The translations under genes were made by a program, and so were the position numbers. The notes below the pieces were generated by a model. That model had not been told where the DNA came from. It ran no database searches and saw nothing but the letters and a program-made list of their open reading frames with translations. DNA of 6,980 bases. It comes from Anderseniella sp. GTDB taxonomy: Bacteria; Pseudomonadota; Alphaproteobacteria; Rhizobiales; Aestuariivirgaceae. The DNA lies in the NCBI GenBank assembly GCA_013041995.1, contig JABDRA010000244.1, positions 1 to 6,980 on the forward strand, written 5' to 3'. The number at the start of each line of letters is the position of its first letter. The stretch's first letter is position 1. This document shows positions 1 to 5,997 of this stretch, piece by piece.

Positions 1-6
1 ATCTGA

Positions 7-1344
7 ATGTTTGAAAAAGTCCTGATAGCCAACCGCGGTGAAATTGCGCTTCGCGTGTTGCGCGCCTGCCGCGAGTTGGGCGTACAGACGGTCGCCGTTC
101 ACTCCACTGCGGATGCGACAGCCATGCATGTACGCCTGGCCGATGAAAGTGTGTGTATCGGTCCGCCATCTGCCACGGACAGTTATCTCAACATCCCCGC
201 CATTGTAGCTGCATGCGAAATCACAGGTGCCGACGCGGTGCATCCCGGTTACGGTTTCCTGTCGGAAAACGCCCGGTTTGCCAAAATTCTCGAAGAACAT
301 GACATCGCCTTCATCGGCCCGTCGGCTGAGCACATCTCGATCATGGGCGACAAGATCGAAGCCAAGCTCACAGCAAAGAAGCTTGGCATCCCGGTGGTTC
401 CCGGGTCGGACGGCGGGGTTTCCGGGTTTGAAGAAGCCCGGCGCGTGGCCAAGGAGATCGGCTACCCGGTATTGATCAAGGCTGCTTCCGGCGGCGGCGG
501 GCGCGGCATGAAGGTTGCGCTTTCCGAAGACGAGATCGACAATGCACTGTCAACCGCTCAAACCGAAGCGAAGGCCGCATTTGGTGATGACGCTGTTTAT
601 ATTGAGCGCTATCTGGGCACACCTCGCCATATCGAAGTGCAGGTGTTTGGTGACGGCAAGGGCAATGCTGTCTATCTGGGCGAGCGTGATTGCTCGCTGC
701 AGCGCCGGCATCAGAAGGTTTGGGAAGAAGCCTTATCGCCTGCCCTGAATGCGGCCCAGCGCGAGGAAATCGGCGAGACCTGTTCCAGGGCGATGGCGGA
801 AATGAAGTATTCCGGAGCCGGAACCGTTGAATTTCTTTATGAAGACGGCGAGTTTTTCTTCATTGAGATGAACACCAGACTGCAGGTTGAACACCCGGTC
901 ACTGAAGCCATAACAGGGCTCGACCTGGTACAGGAACAATTGCGGGTCGCCTCGGGAGCCACGCTCGGTTTCAAGCAGGAAGACATTCATTTTTCCGGCC
1001 ATGCCATTGAATGCCGCATCAATGCGGAAAATCCTGAAACCTTTGCGCCTTCTCCCGGCAAGGTGATCGGCGTACACCAGCCCGGCGGCCTGGGCATTCG
1101 CGTGGACTCAGGCATCTATGCCGGGTATTCGATCCCGCCCTATTATGACAGCCTGATCGGCAAACTGATTGTACATGGCCGGGATCGCAACGAATGCCTC
1201 ATGCGATTGAGGCGTGCTCTCGGGGAATATGTCATCGAGGGAATCGAAACCACGATTCCGTTGTTTCAACGCCTGCTTGGCGAGACTGATATCATCGACG
1301 GTGAGTATGATATTCACTGGCTGGAGAAGTTTTTGGCCAGGTAG
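7..1344 (+). CDS. accC: Biotin carboxylase subunit of acetyl-CoA carboxylase
   Basis: This enzyme uses ATP and bicarbonate to carboxylate biotin carried on AccB (BCCP), the first half-reaction of cytosolic acetyl-CoA carboxylase in fatty acid synthesis. The 445-residue product matches the usual length of about 447-449. It opens with the family signature FEKVLIANRGEIALR. The ATP-grasp fold carries K158, the glycine-rich loop G162-GGGRGM-168, H208 and K237 (in RRHQKVWEE). The metal and bicarbonate site E287-MNTRLQVEH-296 includes N289, R291, Q293, V294 and E295, and R337 lies in ECRIN. All sit one residue before the corresponding E. coli catalytic residues, so the enzyme should be active. The ATG at 7 is the family start; its ribosome site lies mostly outside the window. 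The ATC-TGA at 1-6 could be the end of an upstream accB, the usual partner, but too little is visible to call it. The cyclase gene follows 112 nt downstream. Confidence 0.98.
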   Translation: MFEKVLIANRGEIALRVLRACRELGVQTVAVHSTADATAMHVRLADESVCIGPPSATDSYLNIPAIVAACEITGADAVHPGYGFLSENARFAKILEEHDIAFIGPSAEHISIMGDKIEAKLTAKKLGIPVVPGSDGGVSGFEEARRVAKEIGYPVLIKAASGGGGRGMKVALSEDEIDNALSTAQTEAKAAFGDDAVYIERYLGTPRHIEVQVFGDGKGNAVYLGERDCSLQRRHQKVWEEALSPALNAAQREEIGETCSRAMAEMKYSGAGTVEFLYEDGEFFFIEMNTRLQVEHPVTEAITGLDLVQEQLRVASGATLGFKQEDIHFSGHAIECRINAENPETFAPSPGKVIGVHQPGGLGIRVDSGIYAGYSIPPYYDSLIGKLIVHGRDRNECLMRLRRALGEYVIEGIETTIPLFQRLLGETDIIDGEYDIHWLEKFLAR

Positions 1345-1401
1345 TGCACCGGTCACCCGCTTATGCACGTCGGCCAACATGGAAACCGGTGAAATTCATC
1401 C

Positions 1402-1438
1402 TATATAAGGTCTTCGGCCCGGACATTTGAGCCCGGCC
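1402..1438 (+). promoter_or_regulatory. Possible promoter -10 box and leader hairpin ahead of the cyclase gene
   Basis: In the 112-nt gap between accC and the cyclase gene, TATATAAG (1402-1409) resembles a sigma-70 -10 box, but no good -35 hexamer sits 16-18 nt upstream. Just downstream, GGCCCGG (1416-1422) can pair with CCCGGCC (1432-1438) around a 9-nt loop with one C-C mismatch. No T-run follows, so it is not a standard intrinsic terminator. A separate promoter for the cyclase gene is plausible but weakly supported, and read-through from accC is equally possible. Confidence 0.25.
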
Positions 1439-1456
1439 AATCCATGGGAATAGTCT

Positions 1457-2767
1457 ATGCCACCAATTTATCTTGATCCGGCACCAAGGTCTTATCCGGA
1501 CTCTGTTCATTTGCTGGGCCGCGGAAGCCGCGGTGAGGCCTCTGCCGGAACAACGTCGTCCATCTCAGATCTTGAGGACTGGCTGCTGGGAGATGCCATA
1601 AACGAAACCGACATGCTGTCACTGACAGAGTCGCTCGCCTGGCGCATGGTCGCTGCCGGGTTGCCGCTCGTGCGCGCAACCATCCATGTTGGGACGCTGC
1701 ATCCACAACTGACCGGGTTCGGCTGGGTCTGGAGCAAACTTGACGGCTTATGCGACGAGATTGTCATACAGGCCATGTCAGCGCAATCGGAAGCCTACAT
1801 GCGCAGCCCGTTGAGACCGGCGATCGAAGACGGCCAATCACTGTTTCTGGACGTCAGGGACCCGGAAACACAGGCATTGTACCCGATTGCTGTCGAGCTT
1901 GCCGAGCAAGGCATAAAACATTATGCCGTCCTGCCGATGCCGAAGCGCATTGGTGCGAACCGCTTCGATGTGGTGACCATCGCCACAGCCGAACAGGACG
2001 GTTTCACGAAACAACAGCAAGGCCAGCTCGATCGGGTGCTCAAGTACGTGGCGCTGCATGTTCACCGTCATACAGCACGGCGTATCGCAGAGAATGTTCT
2101 CAACGTCTATCTGGGCCCCAGCGCCGGCAAGCAGGTGCTGGAGGGTTCGATCAGCCGGGGCGATGGCAACGCCATCGAGGCGGTCATATGGGTTGCCGAC
2201 ATGCGCGGGTTCACTGAACTGACCGAAAAATATTCAGGCCCGCAGGTTAACCGGGTCCTGAACGGGTTTTTCGAGCAGGTGGTGAGCGCGGTTACGGACA
2301 ATGGCGGTGATGTGCTCAAATTTCTGGGCGACGGCGTACTTGCGGTGTTTCCGTTCCAGTGTGCCGCAACCGCAGCAGATGCAGCAAAGGCAGCCATGGC
2401 TGCCGCTGACGAGGCGCTCCGAAACCTCGATGCCTATAACGCCAATCCGTGCGAAGATGTGCGTAACCTGAACGGATGGACACCGATCCGATGTGGTATC
2501 GCCATGCATATTGGTGAAGTCTTCTTTGGAAATGTCGGCGGTCAGGACCGGTTGGACTTCACCGTCATCGGCAGTGCGGTAAACGAAGCCGCCCGCCTGG
2601 AAGCACTGACCAAACGTGTCATGCGCCCCGTGGTGATGTCGCAACAGGTCGGTGACCTGCTCGAAATCCCGCTGGACGACATTGGTCACCACGAATTGAA
2701 GGGAATTGTTCAGCCTGTCCGTGTTTTCGCCCCAAAGCACTGGAAGTCTACTGCTATACAAATATGA
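1457..2767 (+). CDS. Class III adenylate/guanylate cyclase with conserved N-terminal domain
   Basis: This is a soluble class III nucleotide cyclase, probably making cAMP from ATP. The catalytic domain fills about residues 240-430. Metal-binding aspartates are D248 (VADMRGFTELTE) and D292 (LKFLGDG). The substrate-selecting lysine K288 precedes D292. The second selecting position is T369 (DFTVIGSAVNEAARLE), where class IIIa enzymes have Asp, so this looks like class IIIb. Transition-state N376 and R380 are both present, so activity is expected. Residues about 40-215 (ESLAWRMVAAGLPLVRATIHVGTLHP onward) form a conserved N-terminal domain that I recall from rhizobial cyclases; its ligand is unknown to me. 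No signal peptide or membrane span is visible. The start is the first in-frame ATG, with only a weak GGGAA ribosome site. It lies between accC and a pentapeptide-repeat gene, a position not typical of the accBC neighbourhood. Guanylate specificity is unlikely because K288 is present. Confidence 0.93.
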   Translation: MPPIYLDPAPRSYPDSVHLLGRGSRGEASAGTTSSISDLEDWLLGDAINETDMLSLTESLAWRMVAAGLPLVRATIHVGTLHPQLTGFGWVWSKLDGLCDEIVIQAMSAQSEAYMRSPLRPAIEDGQSLFLDVRDPETQALYPIAVELAEQGIKHYAVLPMPKRIGANRFDVVTIATAEQDGFTKQQQGQLDRVLKYVALHVHRHTARRIAENVLNVYLGPSAGKQVLEGSISRGDGNAIEAVIWVADMRGFTELTEKYSGPQVNRVLNGFFEQVVSAVTDNGGDVLKFLGDGVLAVFPFQCAATAADAAKAAMAAADEALRNLDAYNANPCEDVRNLNGWTPIRCGIAMHIGEVFFGNVGGQDRLDFTVIGSAVNEAARLEALTKRVMRPVVMSQQVGDLLEIPLDDIGHHELKGIVQPVRVFAPKHWKSTAIQI

Positions 2768-2824
2768 GGATTCGGACGCAGGTCCTGAACCTAAGGCGAC
2801 AAAAGTATTCGGGAGGCGTTCTTT

Positions 2825-3577
2825 ATGAAAATGGCTGCATTGATAGCCACGCTGGTGCTGGCTCTTGCTCCTGCAACAGCACAAGCCGGTTGCAAGGATC
2901 ATGCAGGCTCAGGTGTTGACTGGTCAGGATGTTCAAAGAAACTCCTCATGCTGGGATCTTCATCTCTGGATGGAGCAAAGCTTGACGGAAGCAATCTGAC
3001 CAGCACTGATCTTGGCGGTGCAAACCTTGACGGGGCAAATCTGGATAGTGCCGACCTGAGTTATACGTCGCTGAAAGGAGCATCTCTCAAGAGCGCATCG
3101 TTGGTGAAAACTGCCGGTAATCGCACCGTGCTCATCAATGCTGACCTGTCCGGTGCCCAAATGCAGGCGATCGAATTGTTCCGGCCCGATTTGAGTGGGG
3201 CCAATCTGACCAAGGCCAATTTATCACGTGCCAGTCTGCCCCGTGCCCTGTTTACGGGAGCAAATCTCAGCGGAGCGTCACTTGAAAAGTCCGATGTGAT
3301 CCGCAGCAATTTTGACAATGCCGACCTGTCCGGCATCAATTTTACCTACGCAATAGTGGCCAGAGCCTCGTTCCGCAATGCCAAGCTGGCGGGGTCGAAC
3401 TGGACCAATGCATATCTGTATCGCAGCTCTCTGGTAGGCGCCGATCTGTCCGGTGTCATCGGCCTGACTAGTGCCCAGGTCGCAATTGCATGTGGAGACA
3501 GTTCAACCAAACTACCGGCAGGCGTTGAAGCGCCAAATCCTTGGCCGTGTACCAAACAGGACGAAAGCGCGCTTTAG
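2825..3577 (+). CDS. Exported pentapeptide-repeat protein
   Basis: The protein has 250 residues. A signal peptide (residues 1-21, MKMAALIATLVLALAPATAQA) suggests export to the periplasm. Cysteine follows glycine after the cleavage site, but the preceding residues (QAG) do not make a proper lipobox. From about residue 44 to 212 runs a string of A(D/N)LXX pentapeptides (for example AKLDGSNL, ANLDGANLDSADL, PDLSGANLTKANL, ADLSG), which fold as a right-handed quadrilateral beta-helix. The repeat register is interrupted near residues 94-106 (VKTAGNRTVLIN). Cysteines C23 and C36 before the helix, and C223 and C242 after it, could form cap disulfides. The function of this family is mostly unknown; there is no evidence of the DNA-mimic activity of Qnr proteins, which are cytosolic. 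A strong ribosome site GGGAGG (2811-2816) lies 8 nt before ATG. It follows the cyclase gene by 57 nt on the same strand and may be co-transcribed. Confidence 0.9.
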   Translation: MKMAALIATLVLALAPATAQAGCKDHAGSGVDWSGCSKKLLMLGSSSLDGAKLDGSNLTSTDLGGANLDGANLDSADLSYTSLKGASLKSASLVKTAGNRTVLINADLSGAQMQAIELFRPDLSGANLTKANLSRASLPRALFTGANLSGASLEKSDVIRSNFDNADLSGINFTYAIVARASFRNAKLAGSNWTNAYLYRSSLVGADLSGVIGLTSAQVAIACGDSSTKLPAGVEAPNPWPCTKQDESAL

Positions 3578-3590
3578 AAGGCTTCCGGCA

Positions 3591-3604
3591 CCGCTCATCA
3601 GCGG
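3591..3604. terminator. Weak hairpin at the convergent junction
   Basis: CCGCT (3591-3595) and AGCGG (3600-3604) form a 5-bp GC-rich stem with a 4-nt loop in the 20-nt gap between two convergent genes, overlapping the stop codon of the minus-strand gene. There is no T-run on either side, so it is a poor intrinsic terminator. It is the only candidate structure between these genes. Confidence 0.2.
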
Positions 3605-4215
3605 ATGATTTCGCGGGTAGAGCCTTGCAACACGAGTTCACCCTGGTGCCAAGTGTATGTATTCGTGGTGATGTTGTCGTGTTCATCAACCACGTGAGCG
3701 CGCACAACCTGTGATGCAGTACTGACTTCCGGATTGGGCAATTTGCTGAGCGCGGTATGAAACACGAAGCTGTTGCGCACCCTATCCCATAACCAGAACC
3801 GCCACGGCTCATTTGCCCCGGTGAGAGCAAAGTCCCGCAGTCCAAAATCCGGCATGCCGTCAAAATTCATGTCGCGAACAATAATCGACACATTTTCAGG
3901 ATCAATGAAGGGCTGCGCTGAAACCGGGATGCGCTGGACAGTTTTCTTGTCCCTGTCCCGGAACACTGCTTCACGCACGTGGTTCGGTGCCCGTCCAACC
4001 AGCTCTACCGAACCCGGACTGCCTGCAAAATAGACCTGGCACCGGGCCAGCACGCCGTCATTGCCGATGGCAAGAACCGGCAGTTGGCATGGCTGGAGAC
4101 TGGCCGTAAACGAGGCAAGACCATGAGGCGGAAACAAGACCAGCGCAAAGAAGATGGCAGAGAACGCAGTTGTGCTGTTTCTGCAGACCGTCCAGATGAT
4201 GTGCGAACCCGGCAT
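3598..4215 (-). CDS. Exported XAC2610-like protein with a DxNxDGxxD motif
   Basis: The 205-residue product begins with a hydrophobic signal segment (about residues 17-34, ending GLA), so it is probably exported. The centre carries IIVRDMNFDGMPDFGLRDF, with D115, N117, D119, G120 and D123 in a DxNxDGxxD pattern. This calcium-loop-like motif is typical of FG-GAP and XAC2610-type proteins. The following WRFWLWDRVRNSFVFHTALSKLPNPEV and the closing TYTWHQGELVL also fit the XAC2610 family as I remember it. The family's function is unknown. The ATG at 4215 has an AGGTG-like ribosome site four bases upstream on the minus strand, so I keep this start, though the charged N-region is long. The only gene upstream on the same strand is a 45-residue membrane protein, 45 nt away, possibly co-transcribed. 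It converges on the pentapeptide-repeat gene with a 20-nt gap. Confidence 0.85.
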   Translation of the reverse strand: MPGSHIIWTVCRNSTTAFSAIFFALVLFPPHGLASFTASLQPCQLPVLAIGNDGVLARCQVYFAGSPGSVELVGRAPNHVREAVFRDRDKKTVQRIPVSAQPFIDPENVSIIVRDMNFDGMPDFGLRDFALTGANEPWRFWLWDRVRNSFVFHTALSKLPNPEVSTASQVVRAHVVDEHDNITTNTYTWHQGELVLQGSTREIIR

Positions 4216-4260
4216 AAGGCACCTGTTGTCTGTGACACAGGTCGTGCAACAGGCAGTTGT

Positions 4261-4398
4261 CTAGCTGTTGATGTATCCGACCACGACAAAACCAACGACC
4301 ACCAATGCAACCGAGATCATCAGCATTTTCAGAATCCGGCCCTTCTTCACAATTCGGCCGGCGCGAGCTTCCTCATCAGTAATCTTGTCGTCCTGCAT
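4261..4398 (-). CDS. Small single-span membrane protein (45 residues)
   Basis: This short minus-strand reading frame runs from ATG (4398-4396) to TAG (4263-4261). The product starts with an acidic stretch (MQDDKITDEEARAG), continues with a basic one (RIVKKGRILK) and ends in one hydrophobic span of about 18 residues (LMISVALVVVGFVVVGYI) followed by NS. The positive charges before the span predict an inner-membrane protein with its N-terminus in the cytoplasm. The ordered acidic-basic-hydrophobic layout is what real small membrane proteins show and is unlikely in random sequence. The ribosome site is weak (GGGAAATGAAAC before ATG). It lies 45 nt upstream of the XAC2610-like gene on the same strand and diverges from aat. 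A possible minus-strand promoter (TTGCTC, 17-18 nt, GATAGT-like) would use the edge of the neighbouring palindrome as its -35; this is weak. I do not recognise a named family. Confidence 0.7.
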   Translation of the reverse strand: MQDDKITDEEARAGRIVKKGRILKMLMISVALVVVGFVVVGYINS

Positions 4399-4440
4399 GT
4401 TTCATTTCCCGTATGCACTATCCAGCTGAATTCAGGCCTG

Positions 4441-4477
4441 GAGCAAGATGGGTTCAATTGAACCCATAAAGTTGCTC
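4441..4477. repeat. Perfect 20-bp palindrome inside a second inverted repeat
   Basis: ATGGGTTCAATTGAACCCAT (4448-4467) is a perfect 20-bp palindrome. It is bracketed by GAGCAA (4441-4446) and TTGCTC (4472-4477), themselves inverted repeats. The end motif AAAGTTGCTC (4468-4477) recurs at 5980-5989, at the end of the second copy of the neighbouring element. That suggests this is a short, internally deleted relative of the same palindromic family. It lies between divergent genes, so a role as terminator is not needed here. Confidence 0.8.
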
Positions 4478-4482
4478 TAGCA

Positions 4483-4543
4483 CTTTGAAGGCGATCAGTT
4501 TTATGGTTTTTGATTGATTCAACCAAAAACCATACTGATCTAG
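4483..4543 (+). repeat. Dispersed palindromic intergenic element, copy 1
   Basis: This 61-nt stretch matches the reverse complement of 5923-5983 at 54 of 61 positions without gaps, by hand alignment. Internally it is an imperfect hairpin: GATCAG...TATGGTTTTTG (4493-4512) pairs with CAACCAAAAACCATACTGATC-type sequence (4520-4540), with a 3-nt bulge. It ends in CTGATCTAG. It lies upstream of aat, next to a second palindrome. Its size, palindromic form and intergenic position suggest a REP/MITE-like element; no encoded protein is present. Confidence 0.85.
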
Positions 4544-4589
4544 CATGTTGTCCGGCTTCGCGCACCCTGCTTCACCAAGAATTGTTCCC

Positions 4590-4608
4590 TTGCCGGTCAC
4601 ACCGGCAA
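4590..4608 (+). promoter_or_regulatory. Perfect 8-bp hairpin just upstream of aat
   Basis: TTGCCGGT (4590-4597), CAC, ACCGGCAA (4601-4608) is an uninterrupted 8-bp inverted repeat with a 3-nt loop, ending 19 nt before the aat start codon. It could be an operator or an RNA hairpin in the leader. A very weak -35/-10 pair (TTGCCG at 4590, TAACAC at 4614, 18-nt spacer) overlaps it. That pair would give an almost leaderless aat transcript, in line with the missing ribosome site. No T-run follows, so it is not a terminator. Confidence 0.4.
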
Positions 4609-4627
4609 TCCGGTAACACTATCAGCC

Positions 4628-5317
4628 ATGTCAACGATCACGCCCCAGGTGTTGCTGAAAGCGTATACTGCCGGAATTTTTCCGATGGCAGAAAGCGCCA
4701 ATGACAGCGCGCTTTACTGGGTTGAACCTGGGGTGCGGGGGATTATCCCGCTAGATCGGTTTCATATGTCGCGATCGCTGGCGCGGCGTATCCGGTCGCG
4801 TCAATTCTCCGTCACCGTGGACACTGATTTCGATGGTGTGATCAAGGCGTGTTCAGGCCAGGCCGGCAGTGCCGGCGAACATGGTGTGGTTGAAAGGCCC
4901 TCAACCTGGATCAATGCCAGAATCTCAGCGTTGTACAACCAGCTGCACGCCATGGGTTGCTGCCATTCGGTTGAATGTCGTGACAGCGAGGGAGCCTTGA
5001 TTGGCGGCCTGTATGGTGTTCGCATTGGGGCTGTGTTTTTCGGCGAAAGCATGTTTTCAGCTCAACGCGATGCATCCAAAGTTGCCATGGTGCATCTGGT
5101 TGCCCGCCTCAAGGCCGGTGGGTTTCGCTTGCTGGACACACAATTTGTCACCGACCACCTGAAGACTTTCGGTTGTGAGGAAGTGCCGCGCGACGATTAT
5201 CGAAAACTGCTGGACGATGCATTGCTGGCACAGGCGGATTTTACCGCGTTTTCAGAAGACGATAATCCGGAGGCTGTTTTGGCATCGGCAAAATCCGGCC
5301 ATCATGAAGACACATAA
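4628..5317 (+). CDS. aat: Leucyl/phenylalanyl-tRNA-protein transferase
   Basis: Aat moves Leu or Phe from aminoacyl-tRNA onto proteins with N-terminal Lys or Arg. This marks them for ClpS-ClpAP degradation (bacterial N-degron pathway) in the cytosol. The 229-residue product spans the whole family. It has the N-terminal ITPQVLLKAYTAGIFPMAES and WVEPGVRGIIPLDRFHMSRSLAR, STWINARISALY, CHSVE (112-116), GGLYGVRIGAVFFGESMFS (GESMFS at 139-144), RDASKVAMVHLVARL, LDTQF (D170, Q172) and the closing FGCEEVPRDDY. All are hallmarks of the family, so an active enzyme is expected. Conserved sequence begins at residue 4, which fixes the ATG even though no ribosome site precedes it. In many alphaproteobacteria aat follows accC directly; here about 3.3 kb intervenes. 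A DUF2141-like gene follows 95 nt downstream on the same strand. Confidence 0.97.
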   Translation: MSTITPQVLLKAYTAGIFPMAESANDSALYWVEPGVRGIIPLDRFHMSRSLARRIRSRQFSVTVDTDFDGVIKACSGQAGSAGEHGVVERPSTWINARISALYNQLHAMGCCHSVECRDSEGALIGGLYGVRIGAVFFGESMFSAQRDASKVAMVHLVARLKAGGFRLLDTQFVTDHLKTFGCEEVPRDDYRKLLDDALLAQADFTAFSEDDNPEAVLASAKSGHHEDT

Positions 5318-5412
5318 GATCATCACAATTTTTCCGAGCACGTAATACGACAGGAGCTAGACTGAGCCCGCACGATGTACTCTACAAAATTGAGCTAGCT
5401 GCTATACAAGTC

Positions 5413-5916
5413 ATGAAACAACCAGTTACGGTGTTATTCAATATGCATAAACTTTCTTCCCTTCGCTCACTACGCTGCATCGCCGTTGTTGCGTGTTCAT
5501 GTGTGCTGGCAACACCGGCCATGGCTGCAGACGTGTTTGTGTCGGTTACCGGGGTTCGCAATGCAAACGGCACGGTACTGGCTTGCCTTTGGAGCTCCGG
5601 TTGGGGATTCCCGAGTTGTGAAAAAAGCGGCAACAATGTCACGCAGATCAAAGTGCCCGCCGTACAGGGAACGGTTAGTTTCCTGTTTGAAAATGTGCCT
5701 GATGGCAATTACGCCATTTCCGTTGGGCATGACCAGAACAATGACGGTGTGCTGGAGCGGCATCGTTTTCTGAAGTACCCGATCGAAGGTGCCGGCGTTT
5801 CAAATTACAACACGCCGCCACGCTTTATTCCGCTGCATCATGAAGCGACGTTTGGTGTCAAAGGGCCGGCTGTGACCGAAATCACCATTCCGATGCATTA
5901 CCCGCCGGAAGGGTAA
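5413..5916 (+). CDS. Exported DUF2141-like protein
   Basis: The product has 167 residues from the first ATG, or 157 if the ATG at 5443 is used. A signal peptide ends ATPAMA, with cleavage near residues 38-39. The shorter form has the more typical signal peptide (MHKLSSLRSLRCIAVVACSCVLA); neither start has a clear ribosome site. The mature part begins DVFVSVTGVRNANGTVLACLW and continues with VPDGNYAISVGHDQNNDGVLE, followed by FLKYPIEGAGVSN, TPPRF and EATFGV. This matches the DUF2141 pattern of a beta-sandwich domain with an Asp/Asn-rich loop (D107, N109, D111, G112, E115) that may bind a cation. C58 and C69 could form a disulfide. The family's function is unknown. It may be co-transcribed with aat (95-nt gap). 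A palindromic repeat begins 6 nt after its stop codon and may act as terminator. Confidence 0.88.
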   Translation: MKQPVTVLFNMHKLSSLRSLRCIAVVACSCVLATPAMAADVFVSVTGVRNANGTVLACLWSSGWGFPSCEKSGNNVTQIKVPAVQGTVSFLFENVPDGNYAISVGHDQNNDGVLERHRFLKYPIEGAGVSNYNTPPRFIPLHHEATFGVKGPAVTEITIPMHYPPEG

Positions 5917-5922
5917 AGGGTT

Positions 5923-5983
5923 CTAGATCAGGATGGTTTTTGGTTGAATAGACCAAAAATCATAAATCTGATCGCTTTCAAAG
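5923..5983 (-). repeat. Dispersed palindromic intergenic element, copy 2
   Basis: This is the inverted copy of 4483-4543 (54 of 61 matching positions, hand-aligned). The hairpin arms are GATCAGGATGGTTTTTGGTTG-type (5926-5946) and GACCAAAAATCATAAATCTGATC-type (5951-5973), separated by 4 nt. A tail CGCTTTCAAAGTTGCTCC reaches 5990, so the likely full element is about 68 nt. It fills nearly all of the 81-nt gap between two convergent genes. There the stable stem with T/A-rich arms could serve as a bidirectional terminator. Confidence 0.85.
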
Positions 5984-5997
5984 TTGCTCCAGGCGGT

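Noticed and set aside
1346..1391. Inverted CACCGGT / ACCGGTG pair downstream of accC
   Set aside because: The core ACCGGT is self-complementary and the arms are about 35 nt apart with no T-run; not a convincing terminator or operator.
2234..2902. 222-residue minus-strand open frame opposite the cyclase gene
   Set aside because: It is antisense to the conserved catalytic domain and runs across the cyclase stop into the next gene; the translation shows no domain.
3979..4461. 160-residue plus-strand open frame across the XAC2610-like and small membrane protein genes
   Set aside because: The translation is charged and featureless, and it spans two better-supported minus-strand genes and part of a palindrome.
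2751..5409. Shared 11-mer CTGCTATACAA at 2751-2761 and 5399-5409, before two gene junctions
   Set aside because: Chance matches of this length are expected in a window of about 7 kb; flanking bases do not match and no spaced -35 box supports a promoter.
5318..5412. Possible promoter in the aat-DUF2141 gap (TTGAGC near 5390, repeated GAGCTAG)
   Set aside because: No -10 box lies at proper spacing, and the GAGCTAG repeats are short; nothing else is visible in this gap.
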